NCBI GenBank assembly: GCA_045564915.1
Contig: JBJLGL010000001.1
Span: forward strand, 248,001-312,000
DNA length: 64,000 nt
Reading direction: 5' to 3'
From: JAQWRV01 sp045564915
Lineage (GTDB): Bacteria; Pseudomonadota; Alphaproteobacteria; Rhodospirillales; Rhodospirillaceae
The position numbers and the translations under genes were made by a program. Shown here in pieces: positions 26,773 through 35,689 of this stretch; position 1 is the first letter of the stretch; the number at the start of each line of letters is the position of its first letter. Below the pieces are notes generated by a model that made no database searches, was not told the DNA's origin, and saw only the letters and a program-made list of their open reading frames with translations.

Positions 26773-28872
26773 ATGAGAAACGTGTTTATCTTATTGTTCA
26801 ACACCATCCTAGCTGGAGTAATGGCATTTCTACTGCCTGCTCAGGCGCAACTACCAATGCAATCAATCGTCACGACGGAACGGGTTAATGCGACCCTTAT
26901 GACTGAGCGCATTTCTGTCAGCCCCGGCGATAGTATTTGGATAGGTCTGCGATTGGAAATGGCTGAGGGCTGGCATACCTATTGGCGCAACCCTGGCGAT
27001 TCTGGACTGCCTACAACGATCGACTGGGTACTGCCAGATGGGGTCACAGCTGGACCCATTCAATGGCCAGCACCAGAGCGTCAGCCATACGGTACGCTGA
27101 TGAACTTCGGTTATAGCAATGACGTCACTTTACTGACCCGACTTTCTTTTGCTCCCGACATGCCTGCTCAATCAGCTTTGATTATTGCGCGAGCCACGTG
27201 GTTGGTCTGTGCCGACATTTGCATTCCAGAAGATGGATCTTTCGCTATTAGTGTAGATGTAGATCAATCGGCACCCGTTTTTTCAAACTTGGATGGCGCA
27301 CATTTGAAAAATGTTGCAGCAACCTTGCCAGACCTTCTGCAATCCCCCATTGAAGCAACCATCACGAAGGATACCTTAGTCATAACGGCAGAGTGGGATG
27401 ATGTTCCTCCTGGCGAAATTGTCTTTTATCCCTACCCGACCTACCTGATGGATAATGCAGACCCCCAACAGGTGATCCATACTGAAAGTGGATTCCGCAT
27501 TGAAGTCGCGACCGTACCTGATCCAGAGCTTGAGTCGATGTTGGGGGGGCTTATCGTCATTGGACTGGGGGATTCCCAACGCTCATTCTCATTTGAGAAT
27601 ACCCCTATTACGGCAGCCGAGTCTAACCCCCTTTCAATGCCAATGACAGCTAGTACGGCGAACATAGGTCTAATAGCTGCCCTATTATTTGCTTTTGCGG
27701 GCGGATTACTTTTGAACCTAATGCCATGTGTGTTGCCTGTGCTTTCGATCAAAGCTTTAGCCGTCATGAAACACGCTAGTGATGCTGATGCCAACAAACG
27801 AGAGGCCATAGCCTACACCGCCGGTGTTATGACATCTTTTGGTCTGTTAGTTTTCATATTACTAGCGCTAAAAGCTGGTGGTGAGAGTCTGGGGTGGGGA
27901 TTCCAATTACAGTCGCCTAGCTTTGTAACCGTACTCGCCTATGTCATGTTGGCTGTTGGGCTTAGCCTATCAGGCGTATTTAATATTGGTACTAGCCTGA
28001 TGAACGTAGGCTCTGGACTAATTAACAAAGATGGGCCTTGGGGATCGTTCCTCACAGGCGTGTTAGCTGCAGTAGTCGCCACACCGTGCACAGCTCCTTT
28101 TATGGCACCAGCTATAGGCTATGCTCTCACCCAACCACCATTGATTATCCTCATAATTTTCGAGAGTCTGGCAATGGGTTTGGCTGCACCTTTCTTGCTG
28201 ATCGGGTTTGTGAGCAGCGTTGCTAAGGCCCTGCCTAAACCAGGTCCATGGATGGACACGTTTAAGCAAGTGCTCGCTTTTCCTATGTATGGTTCAGCAG
28301 CGTGGCTTATTTGGGTAGTTGCACAGCAAGTAGATCCCGTAGGCTTCGCCGCGACTTTGGCAGGATTTATTTTGATTGCCTTTGGAATCTGGTTGCTCGG
28401 CTGTATGCCCAGAGAAGGCCGTGGGCGTTTATTGGCGGGTGGTTCTGCCACAGCTGTTTTTCTGACCGCTATCGCCATAGCCGTCGTCACTGAGGCACGC
28501 CCGCCTGGTAAGACACAAGCGTCAATGGTTGGAACGAATTGGGAGTCTTTTTCAATCGAGCGTGTACAAGAGTTAAATGCAGCAGGTGTACCTGTTTTTG
28601 TTAATTTTACAGCTGCCTGGTGCATTACTTGTTTGGTTAATGAAAGAGTGGTCCTATCCACCGACAAGGTGCGCAAGGCCCTTGCCACCAAGAATGTTGT
28701 TTATCTCAAGGCCGACTGGACCAACAGAAATCCTGTAATCACCGCAATGCTAGAGTCGTTTGGCCGCTCTGGTGTACCTCTATACGTCTTATACGATACC
28801 GAGGGCACACCGGAAATTCAGCCACAAATACTCACACCCAATGGATTTCTCGAGTCTATCGAAGCGCTATGA
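26773..28872 (+). CDS. DsbD/ScsB-like protein-disulfide reductase
   Basis: A thiol-redox protein of about 699 residues that moves electrons from cytoplasmic thioredoxin to periplasmic partners. A signal peptide ends near AFLLPAQAQ. The periplasmic alpha domain has GWHTYWRNPGDSGLPT and TWLVCADICIPEDG with two cysteines. The membrane domain has about eight helices and the two buried cysteines in LMPCVLPVLSIKAL and TPCTAPFMAPAIGYAL. The C-terminal thioredoxin-like domain carries AAWCITCLVNE. This build matches ScsB-type DsbD. ATG at 26773 is preferred to TTG at 26767. It could support cytochrome c maturation, which the CxxCH proteins here need. Confidence 0.9.
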   Translation: MRNVFILLFNTILAGVMAFLLPAQAQLPMQSIVTTERVNATLMTERISVSPGDSIWIGLRLEMAEGWHTYWRNPGDSGLPTTIDWVLPDGVTAGPIQWPAPERQPYGTLMNFGYSNDVTLLTRLSFAPDMPAQSALIIARATWLVCADICIPEDGSFAISVDVDQSAPVFSNLDGAHLKNVAATLPDLLQSPIEATITKDTLVITAEWDDVPPGEIVFYPYPTYLMDNADPQQVIHTESGFRIEVATVPDPELESMLGGLIVIGLGDSQRSFSFENTPITAAESNPLSMPMTASTANIGLIAALLFAFAGGLLLNLMPCVLPVLSIKALAVMKHASDADANKREAIAYTAGVMTSFGLLVFILLALKAGGESLGWGFQLQSPSFVTVLAYVMLAVGLSLSGVFNIGTSLMNVGSGLINKDGPWGSFLTGVLAAVVATPCTAPFMAPAIGYALTQPPLIILIIFESLAMGLAAPFLLIGFVSSVAKALPKPGPWMDTFKQVLAFPMYGSAAWLIWVVAQQVDPVGFAATLAGFILIAFGIWLLGCMPREGRGRLLAGGSATAVFLTAIAIAVVTEARPPGKTQASMVGTNWESFSIERVQELNAAGVPVFVNFTAAWCITCLVNERVVLSTDKVRKALATKNVVYLKADWTNRNPVITAMLESFGRSGVPLYVLYDTEGTPEIQPQILTPNGFLESIEAL

Positions 28873-28956
28873 GCATTGCGTATGAAGAGCTCTGACTGTC
28901 AGGTGTGAAACGTTGCAGCGAGAGCGGCTTTCCCTTATGGTCCGCCCAATTCTTAA

Positions 28957-29031
28957 TGGGGCGTGGCCAAGTGGTAAGGCACCGGTTTTTGGTATCGGCA
29001 TTCGCAGGTTCGAATCCTGCCGCCCCAGCCA
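28957..29031 (+). tRNA. tRNA-Gln (anticodon UUG)
   Basis: The acceptor stem TGGGGCG pairs with CGCCCCA, and GCCA is encoded at the 3' end. The anticodon stem CCGGT/ATCGG closes the loop TTTTGGT, giving anticodon TTG (reads CAA/CAG). The T arm contains GGTTCGAATCC and the D arm contains AAGTGGTAAGG. The sequence closely resembles bacterial tRNA-Gln. It lies alone after the DsbD-like gene, and the accessory region begins just beyond it, but no direct repeat marking an attachment site was found. Confidence 0.95.
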
Positions 29032-29200
29032 CCCCGCCATAGGTTTCTAGAGCCCCCTGCCCTGCATTGTTTAAACAGCGGCAAACGCTCACAGACGGCA
29101 TATAACTGATACTCGATACCAGAACACGGTGTGGAATAATCGAAAAGATAAAGAAGCAGCGCCAGGTCACAAGGATCTCAAGAATTTGGAAGAATTACTC

Positions 29201-30988
29201 TTACTCTGCAGCGGCCCCAAGCTCCGGATTGACGAACTCTGATTCGCCCGGCTTCGGCCAATCACCTCCGTCGTTGGCATTTCCGGCCACCACCACCGGC
29301 ATGGCCCTGCCCCTTAGCACGGTCGCGTTTGGATCGTTTGGTGGGAAGTACGCTTTGAAAGTGTTCATCTTGGTTTTGTCAGGCCATAGCACGCCTAATG
29401 ACGCTGGCGAGCCTGCGCCCCCGCGTGCTGGGAACCATATCGCGCCGCCCCGCGAGATCGTCATCTTCGGCATGTCATTTCTCCATGGCGTCGGATAGTA
29501 AGTAAAAGAGCCTTTCTCCGGATCTAGCCGGACGAAGTAATTATCAGAGCTCGACCAAACCTTATCGTCCGGATCCACCCACGTGTCGTAGGGTGTGGCG
29601 AATTTAACAGGGATCTGGAAGACGGTCGTCTTACCGGTGGTGGGATCGAGCTTTTCAATACGGCCACGGTCGTAGACGCCATACCAGACGTTGCCTTTAG
29701 AATCTAGGCCGGGGCGACGGCTCAGACAGGGCTGGCTAGGAGAAGGATAGGCTTTGGTTAACTCTGTCACTGGATCGTAAACCGCCACACCACAAGCGTG
29801 AAACTCATTCCACCAGAACCGATCCTGACGATCAACCACACCACCGTAGGGTGAGCCGTTCTTGGTCGGGCTGTCAAAGTGCTTCCAGGTACCGGTCGCT
29901 CGGTCTACGCGGCCAATCTTATTAAAACGAATGTCGGTCCAATATACGTTACCCTTTGAATCGATGAAGGGTGTTAGGCCACCCATGTCCCTGTGAGTGT
30001 TCGTATCCTTGCCATAGGCATCCCAGTTACCAGTCTTCGGATTGAAATGCACGACACCAACTTTTAAGGCTGCGAACCACACCGTGTCGTCCTTATCTAT
30101 CGCGATACCGTGTGGCGCCCACGAGGAATGTGGGGTCAGGTAGTATTTGTGTTGACCGGTCGAAGGATTGAGGAAAGAGATTGCACTGGTGCGCGTATCC
30201 GTGCTCCAGATATTGCCTTTGCTGTCAAAGGTGATTTCCTGCCTCATCCGGTTAGGTTCGTCCTCAGTACTTGGAAACGTGTACATAATGTATTGCGCCT
30301 TCCCAAGTACTATCTCGTCGTGCGGCTCGGTCTCCTCTTCCAGCACCGCTCGTACCGGTTGGCCATCGCCAAAGTTTTTTTCGAGATAGTCGAGCAATAC
30401 TTCGCGTTTCGAGAGCGGCAACCGCTCTGGCACCAGGAAGGGATCACTGTCGGAAACACCCCAGTGCGGTGAAGTTGTCATGTAGTCAACGACAGCCCCC
30501 CAGCCTGCGCGGGATTGTGGCTGCGCTGGGAGGAAGTTCCAGGCGTGACAGACTGTGCAGTTGTTCTGGACAATGTCGCGGCCCTCTCCGGGTGGATATA
30601 ACTCGTCCAAAGGCACGAGCATGCGGTCGGGTAGGGCGCGCGGTCCGACGGGGTATTGCACTGGTTCGCTCGCCGTCATGATTATGTTAGCCTGAGTAGT
30701 CATATCTCTGGAAATCTCGGCGATCGCCCGGTCGGAGGCAAAACCCTGATGCTCCGCCCATACTTCATATTTCCCAGGCAATACGTTCACAGCGGCGTAC
30801 TTTCCACCCTCGGTGAACACTACATAGGTCATATTCGAGCCAGCTTTGCGCGCAAATACTTTTGCGGCAGAGAACGCCTTCGGCGCGGTGACCGTCCCTT
30901 CAAGATTACCTGTGCCAGCGATTTCAGCGGTCACAGGCGCGGCAAGCGCGGCCGACAGCATAAGAGTTCCCAAGAGTTTGTGCAGCAT
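29201..30988 (-). CDS. Exported cytochrome c / Vgb-like beta-propeller protein (copy 1)
   Basis: A 595-residue exported protein. A signal peptide (residues 1-21, ending APVTAEIAG) is followed by a transthyretin/carboxypeptidase-regulatory-like domain (about 25-105, with GGKYAAVNVLPGKYEVWAEH). A single c-type heme site NNCTVCHAW lies at Cys144-His148. A conserved Met in AVVDYM about 30 residues on may be the axial ligand. From about 240 a beta-propeller runs to the end, with repeated D-x-x-G-N-V-W blade motifs like those of virginiamycin B lyase. The ATG at 30988 follows AGGGGGA. It shares an operon with two small membrane proteins just upstream. It lacks the Cys-Cys pair of copies 2 and 3. 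The reaction is unknown. Confidence 0.85.
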   Translation of the reverse strand: MLHKLLGTLMLSAALAAPVTAEIAGTGNLEGTVTAPKAFSAAKVFARKAGSNMTYVVFTEGGKYAAVNVLPGKYEVWAEHQGFASDRAIAEISRDMTTQANIIMTASEPVQYPVGPRALPDRMLVPLDELYPPGEGRDIVQNNCTVCHAWNFLPAQPQSRAGWGAVVDYMTTSPHWGVSDSDPFLVPERLPLSKREVLLDYLEKNFGDGQPVRAVLEEETEPHDEIVLGKAQYIMYTFPSTEDEPNRMRQEITFDSKGNIWSTDTRTSAISFLNPSTGQHKYYLTPHSSWAPHGIAIDKDDTVWFAALKVGVVHFNPKTGNWDAYGKDTNTHRDMGGLTPFIDSKGNVYWTDIRFNKIGRVDRATGTWKHFDSPTKNGSPYGGVVDRQDRFWWNEFHACGVAVYDPVTELTKAYPSPSQPCLSRRPGLDSKGNVWYGVYDRGRIEKLDPTTGKTTVFQIPVKFATPYDTWVDPDDKVWSSSDNYFVRLDPEKGSFTYYPTPWRNDMPKMTISRGGAIWFPARGGAGSPASLGVLWPDKTKMNTFKAYFPPNDPNATVLRGRAMPVVVAGNANDGGDWPKPGESEFVNPELGAAAE

Positions 30989-31022
30989 CTTGTCCCCCTT
31001 CAGAGGAATAGAGTGGAATATT

Positions 31023-31361
31023 TCAGCCACCCACCCCCAGCAACCAACTCTTCTCAGCCACCCAGCTGGCGTAAAGAATCACGAATGGCACGACCCAAAT
31101 GAGACGTGCTAGTTTATCTAGCCAACGCGCTGGTAGAAAGAGCTGGCCAACCACAGCAACTATTATAGCAGGAATAATCGCGATTGCGATCCAGCCGTAC
31201 CAACTCATGGCAGGGCCAAGTGTTCGGTCGGGGATATCAATCAACGAAAATTTCTCCACCAGGGGATAGTATCGAAACAATGGATAATTCACGAAGACCG
31301 CCAAGGCGTAGCCGAGTCCAGCCACTAGCGTTAAGAGTGGCAGTGAAATAAAGCGGGTCAC
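31023..31361 (-). CDS. Small integral membrane protein with about three helices, upstream of cytochrome-propeller copy 1
   Basis: A protein of about 112 residues with three predicted helices: PLLTLVAGLGYALAVFVNY, WIAIAIIPAIIVAVVGQLF and LIWVVPFVILYASWVAE. The GTG at 31361 overlaps the stop of the preceding gene, which argues for translational coupling and against the longer open frame. I do not recognize the family. Its position between a second membrane protein and a cytochrome-containing exported protein suggests a membrane anchor or electron-transfer partner. That is inference from context only. Confidence 0.65.
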   Translation of the reverse strand: MTRFISLPLLTLVAGLGYALAVFVNYPLFRYYPLVEKFSLIDIPDRTLGPAMSWYGWIAIAIIPAIIVAVVGQLFLPARWLDKLARLIWVVPFVILYASWVAEKSWLLGVGG

Positions 31362-31816
31362 ATCAACCCCCGTACATTGTTTAGCAAGTGGCCGATAACG
31401 AGGTTCCACCAAACGGCAAGCATTATTACCGAAGTGACAAACCGCCTTGTCATGACGAATTCATTGAGAACGGTGTACTTCCAATAATGCCAATATGCCG
31501 GCAGTAGGATGAGTCCGATAACCGCAATGTGCTCTTTCGCCTGGAACAAAAAGATATGGGTATAAAATCCAAAGTCCGCTAGCGATGCCTTTACATCGAG
31601 TATATAGGCTGGATAAACGTAAGCGCCGAGCGCAAAGTCGGTAACGAAGAGGACAACAATTGGGACAGTATAACCAGGTGTCGGCACTGCCCTAAAGCGA
31701 TCAACAAAGACCCTTGCGGGCGATGGCCGACGCCAAACACTAAGGCCCTGATGGGTGATCGCGCCAATAAGCGCTATTGATACGAGTGCATGAAGAATGA
31801 CGAGAAAAACAGTCAT
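31358..31816 (-). CDS. Four-helix membrane protein with intramembrane histidines
   Basis: A protein of about 152 residues with four predicted helices. Histidines fall inside or at the ends of the helices (ILHALVSIAL, YTHIFLFQAKEHIAVIGLI, YWHYWKYT, LVIGHLLNN), a pattern that could bind heme b. I cannot assign the family. GTG at 31828 or ATG at 31816 could start it; I chose the ATG. It is translationally coupled to the next small membrane protein and then to cytochrome-propeller copy 1. A role as a redox-active anchor is inferred from this context. Confidence 0.65.
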   Translation of the reverse strand: MTVFLVILHALVSIALIGAITHQGLSVWRRPSPARVFVDRFRAVPTPGYTVPIVVLFVTDFALGAYVYPAYILDVKASLADFGFYTHIFLFQAKEHIAVIGLILLPAYWHYWKYTVLNEFVMTRRFVTSVIMLAVWWNLVIGHLLNNVRGLM

Positions 31817-31952
31817 CACAAAACCCACTCTGCACTAGGGCGAGGAGAATAATGGTGACTAGGACTCATCAAAAATAAACGCTGGAACGTGGCATAGGTC
31901 GCTACCCACGGAATATCCGCTTCAAAACGTGAAAAACTTACTTGAGCTTCGA

Positions 31953-32414
31953 TCACTCTTGCGGAACCTCATCTTGTTCAGACTTACGCATGACAAAGTC
32001 AATTTCTTGCAGGCCCATCCGCTGACGCCCTCGTGTTCGGATCAAACGACGAACCATCTCATAGCCAGACTTTTCAACTGTAAACTCTACTCTTTGCGGA
32101 TTCAAATCAGCCCCCTCTCTTGCAACGATTCGAGCTACATCTACAGTCCGAAACCGCCCAAGCACGTTGGTCCATGTCCCAGCAGTACTTGTATGTTCAT
32201 CCCCCTCAACACCAACAGTCCCAGTCGCCCGCCACCGCACAAGGGCATCCTGCAAATAGTTGCCGTCTTCATCCTTGACGGTCCCCACAAAGATCAGTTG
32301 GTGACCCAACGGAACGTCGATAATCTCGAAGAAATCATCACCATCCGCGTGTCCTTCGATAGACAAAAACATGCATCCGACAACAACCAGAAACCGGAAA
32401 GCACACATCACCAT
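31953..32414 (-). CDS. Secreted carboxypeptidase-regulatory-like domain protein
   Basis: A 153-residue protein with a signal peptide (about residues 1-23, ending SIEGHADGD) followed by one transthyretin/Ig-like domain: LIFVGTVKDEDGNYLQDALV at its start, NVLGRFRTVD in the middle and VEFTVEKSGYEMVRR near the end. The domain type resembles the N-terminal domain of the three cytochrome-propeller proteins, though no close identity is seen. The ATG at 32414 follows TAGGAAAAG. It lies 136 bases upstream of the membrane-protein pair on the same strand and probably belongs to that cluster. Function is unknown. Confidence 0.65.
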   Translation of the reverse strand: MVMCAFRFLVVVGCMFLSIEGHADGDDFFEIIDVPLGHQLIFVGTVKDEDGNYLQDALVRWRATGTVGVEGDEHTSTAGTWTNVLGRFRTVDVARIVAREGADLNPQRVEFTVEKSGYEMVRRLIRTRGRQRMGLQEIDFVMRKSEQDEVPQE

Positions 32415-32611
32415 CTTTTCCTATCTGAGCCAAAGTATCCGTTGTGCAAAGTCAATAGTGATTAGGACTTTAACCGACTTAACACAGTTCTCGTCCATAT
32501 ATGACTTGTAAACAAAGACGTACAGCGAAACAATGACTTCATAAGAACTGGCTCCGACAGTTAAAAAGATCGTCGCTCCCGCTGCTGGATATATCCAAAT
32601 TTAGGAAATTT

Positions 32612-33619
32612 ATGCGCTACGCTACCATACTACTCGCGTCGGTCATCATTGCCATACCCGTGGTGCCGTCGGCAATGGCTGTAAGCAGGATCGAAATGAT
32701 AAAGGCTCGTGGAAGTCTTACTTGCGGAATTGTCGCTCGTGTTCCTGGGTTCACAGACATTGACTCAGAAGGGCACGTATCGGGCTTTGAGCCCGACCTT
32801 TGCCGCGCAGTAGCAGCTGCAATCATTGGTAAAGATGCCAAGGTAACGTATGTGATAGCGAATGATGTCCAGAGCTTCATTCAGTCCGGTGAACCGGACG
32901 TTATAGCGCGGCGTTTGACAGTTACGCTACGTCGCGAACTACAACCTAGTCTCGCATTCAGCCGATTAGTTTTTTTCGACGGCACAGCCCTCCTCGTTCC
33001 TACTACTTTGGAGGAGAAAACGCCTTCTGCGTTCGCTGGACATACGATTTGTGTGCGTGGCCAGTCAGAAGCCGACCGCGGCCTCACTTCCTATTTCACC
33101 AGGAGGCAGCAGACGTTTAAGGCGCTTCGTACGGCCGAATTAGGAGACGCCACTGAAACTTTCTTAGACGGTGAATGTGACGCTTTAGCCGCCGATTTGT
33201 CTGAACTTGCACCGGTTCGAGCGAGTAGGCCCACGCAACTTACAATTCTACCAGGAATCTTGTCCCAGGAGCCTCTCGCTCTCCTTACTCACGCAGATGA
33301 TCCACAATTCACTGCCGTCGTTGATTGGACGATGAACGCTCTGATAGCGGCCGAGGAACTGGGTATTTTTGCTATTGACGCTAACTCGCTGGGTGACTAC
33401 TCCGATGTGGAAACACGGCAATTGCTGGGACTTGATCCTGGCAATGGCGCAGCTCTCGGCCTTCGTGAGTCGTGGGCCGCGGACGTAATTGCTACGGTTG
33501 GAAATTATGGCGAAATCTACTCGCGCAACCTCGGCGAGGATAGTGACATCCAATTGCCTCGTGGATATAACGCATTATGGTACGATGGCGGCCTACTTTA
33601 CGCGCACCCAATGCGCTAG
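32612..33619 (+). CDS. Periplasmic amino-acid-type ABC substrate-binding protein (orphan)
   Basis: A 335-residue solute-binding protein (SBP_bac_3 fold, closest in style to AapJ of general L-amino-acid transporters). A signal peptide ends near PSAMAVSRIE. IKARGSLTCGIVARVPGFTD and GHVSGFEPDLCRAVAAAIIG start lobe one. GESWAADVI-like text near the C-terminus (LRESWAADVIATVGNYGEIY) and LPRGYNALWYDGGLLYAHP are typical of AapJ-like proteins. No permease or ATPase gene is adjacent, so it either works with a distant transporter or serves as a sensor-type binding protein. Confidence 0.85.
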   Translation: MRYATILLASVIIAIPVVPSAMAVSRIEMIKARGSLTCGIVARVPGFTDIDSEGHVSGFEPDLCRAVAAAIIGKDAKVTYVIANDVQSFIQSGEPDVIARRLTVTLRRELQPSLAFSRLVFFDGTALLVPTTLEEKTPSAFAGHTICVRGQSEADRGLTSYFTRRQQTFKALRTAELGDATETFLDGECDALAADLSELAPVRASRPTQLTILPGILSQEPLALLTHADDPQFTAVVDWTMNALIAAEELGIFAIDANSLGDYSDVETRQLLGLDPGNGAALGLRESWAADVIATVGNYGEIYSRNLGEDSDIQLPRGYNALWYDGGLLYAHPMR

Positions 33620-33705
33620 GACGCTGTTCCTTCCGAAAACCCCACCTGGTTTATTTGCCTTCCCTGTTTTGCAAAGTGCTGTTCCCTGATGATTAGAATA
33701 AATTA

Positions 33706-33729
33706 CCCCCCCCCCCCCCCCCCCCCCCC
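33706..33729. repeat. Run of 24 cytosines
   Basis: An uninterrupted run of 24 C bases lies in the gap between the binding-protein gene and the flavin-reductase-like gene, about 160 bases before the latter's start. Runs of this length are prone to slippage and are rare in bacterial chromosomes of balanced composition. It may be a phase-variable promoter element or an assembly or sequencing artefact. The true length is uncertain. Confidence 0.9.
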
Positions 33730-33887
33730 ACTTTTAACACAAGAAAAGATAAACCGAATTCAACACTCGGGCTGGATGCCTAACCTCGAACCTTTAATCA
33801 CATAACTTGTGTGATGCATGACGTAGAAGAATAAACTCAGACGAATGCTGTTTTCAGCAACTCTCATAAGTACAAAAGGATATCTTG

Positions 33888-34547
33888 ATGTTTTTTGAAA
33901 CAGATAAGAATGATCACGGCCTGCCCTTCAGTCCTTATCAGGCCTGTGTTGTACCGCGACCAATCGGGTGGATCTCAACAGTCAATACGAAACTCGACGT
34001 TAACCTTGCCCCGTTCAGTCAGTTCAATACCATTGGAGCTCCCTACATAGCGTTCTCTGCTGGAAAACAGGAATTTGCTGATCGTAGAAAGGACACTGTG
34101 ATAAATATTGAGGATACTGGAGAGTTTGTTTTTAATATGGCTACGTTCGACTTAATGGACGCCGTCATCAAAACAGGGCAGATCACAGATCCTAAAGTCG
34201 ACGAAATGGCGGCAGCTGGTCTTACACCTGCACCATCCCGCCTTGTCAAACCACCGCGCGTTGCAGAATCACCAATCCATTTTGAATGCAAACATTACCA
34301 AACCATTGTTCTGCCCGACAACGTGTACGGACGATGTAATTACTTAGTTATTGGCCGTGCAGTCGGCATCCATATTTCAGATGCTGTCATTACGCTAGAT
34401 GGAAAAGTAGATGTGGCAAAGATGAGGCCACTCGCACGACTCGGATACAACGACTACACTTCAGTAGATCATGTTTTTGAGAGCGCCACTCATGGTGACT
34501 TGCCTGGTCCACGCAAAGAGCAACTAACAAAAAAACCAGCTAATTAG
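33888..34547 (+). CDS. Flavin reductase-like (FMN-binding split-barrel) protein
   Basis: A protein of about 219 residues with the flavin-reductase-like split-barrel fold: ACVVPRPIGWISTVN near the start, NLAPFSQFNTIGAPYIAFSA, and KDTVINIEDTGEFVFNMA. These are hallmark motifs of the FMN-binding group that supplies reduced flavin or acts as a flavoprotein oxidoreductase. The C-terminal PLARLGYNDYTSVD is common in this subfamily. ATG at 33888 is preferred to TTG at 33885. No oxygenase gene is adjacent. A run of 24 C lies upstream. Confidence 0.88.
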   Translation: MFFETDKNDHGLPFSPYQACVVPRPIGWISTVNTKLDVNLAPFSQFNTIGAPYIAFSAGKQEFADRRKDTVINIEDTGEFVFNMATFDLMDAVIKTGQITDPKVDEMAAAGLTPAPSRLVKPPRVAESPIHFECKHYQTIVLPDNVYGRCNYLVIGRAVGIHISDAVITLDGKVDVAKMRPLARLGYNDYTSVDHVFESATHGDLPGPRKEQLTKKPAN

Positions 34548-34747
34548 TCAAGAGACTGTAGTAATGACCAGCACGTCATGGAGCTAAATTTTAAACAACC
34601 AATAATCTGGAAATGAGCGGATAAAGCATTCTCTTCTTAACACCTTGAGATACATTACTCCTGCATCAGTTTTAGTATCACAATCATGGCTATGTTCTTT
34701 TCTAAAGTAGAGGCCAAAACTGTTAAGAGCAGACACGATAAGAATCG

Positions 34748-35689
34748 TTATTGGTTCTTTCGGCGTTCGGCGGCAGCAGCAAGATCAGCATCAACCTGTG
34801 CCTTGCGCGCCTTGAGATATTTAACCGCACCCTCAAAATCAGCACCTTCTATTTCACTCATGGGCGTATCGGAATAAATGCTTGCAGTCTTACCGAGGTA
34901 AACATCAGACTCCACCTGATCAAGGATCCACTGAGCAAAATCAGCGTACATGATCACTCGCTGCCTCGGTACCGGCTCGTCATCAACGGAAATACGCACG
35001 CCGCCCCGCGGCGGCTCGATCAACAACTGCCCCGGCCGCAAAATAATATACCGCAAGCCCGACTGCTTAGTGATCTCCTCCATCTTGAGCATATCGTTGT
35101 AAGGACCTCGCAAGTTGTAATCCCAAAGACCCGATTGGGGCGTTACATCGGGCGGTTTAGGTGTATCCGCCTTGTAGCCCTTCGCCGCCACCCGTGGAGC
35201 TGCCATGGAGCCGGTTACCATTAGCTTGGTGTTTCCCTTGTTTTTCATGGCGTTAATGATGTTGGTGGTACCTTGAGACATCAGGTCTGTTTCAGGAACT
35301 TCAATTGTAGGGTCGACCGAAGGGCCGTATAACGAGATCACCACCTCCTCGCCCGTGCCAGACAGTGCAGCTTCAATCGAAACCTGGTCGTAAACGTCAC
35401 CCTCAAGGATTGTTAGCCGTGGATGATCAGCGTAACGCACACGATAAGGACGCCTAGCAACAGCCACTACCTCATAACCGCGCCACAAAGCCTGAGGAAT
35501 AAGTTCATCAGCAGTACGTGCTGTCGCTCCGATGACGACGACTTTAACACCTGAAGTTTCGCCTGAATGCGCCAGGGAGTCATTTGGTAGCGCCATGGAA
35601 ACCACATGCACCACGGCCGCGATAATAGCGCACCCAAAGAGTGTCTTGGCCAAGCGCCCATCCTTTTGTCTCCATCCGAAGATCATCAT
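34748..35689 (-). CDS. NAD(P)-binding (NmrA/SDR-like) protein with an N-terminal signal or anchor
   Basis: A 313-residue atypical SDR. The Rossmann start is VKVVVIGATARTADELIPQA, followed by EVVAVARRPYRV and LTILEGDVYDQVSIEAAL. LMVTGSMAAPRV and YIILRPGQLL match NmrA-like epimerase-type folds. Unusually, residues about 15-40 form a hydrophobic segment (LFGCAIIAAVVHVVSMAL) ending NDSLAHSGE, like a signal peptide or membrane anchor. The C-terminal helix is Ala-rich and charged. Whether the domain is periplasmic is unclear. The gene is alone on its strand. The substrate is unknown. Confidence 0.78.
   Translation of the reverse strand: MMIFGWRQKDGRLAKTLFGCAIIAAVVHVVSMALPNDSLAHSGETSGVKVVVIGATARTADELIPQALWRGYEVVAVARRPYRVRYADHPRLTILEGDVYDQVSIEAALSGTGEEVVISLYGPSVDPTIEVPETDLMSQGTTNIINAMKNKGNTKLMVTGSMAAPRVAAKGYKADTPKPPDVTPQSGLWDYNLRGPYNDMLKMEEITKQSGLRYIILRPGQLLIEPPRGGVRISVDDEPVPRQRVIMYADFAQWILDQVESDVYLGKTASIYSDTPMSEIEGADFEGAVKYLKARKAQVDADLAAAAERRKNQ

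Noticed and set aside
28957..29200. tRNA-Gln as an integration site for the accessory region
   Set aside because: No integrase gene and no repeat of the tRNA 3' end were found in the window.
31929..32465. A 178-codon plus-strand frame
   Set aside because: It is the antisense shadow of the secreted regulatory-like domain protein, which has a signal peptide and a ribosome site.
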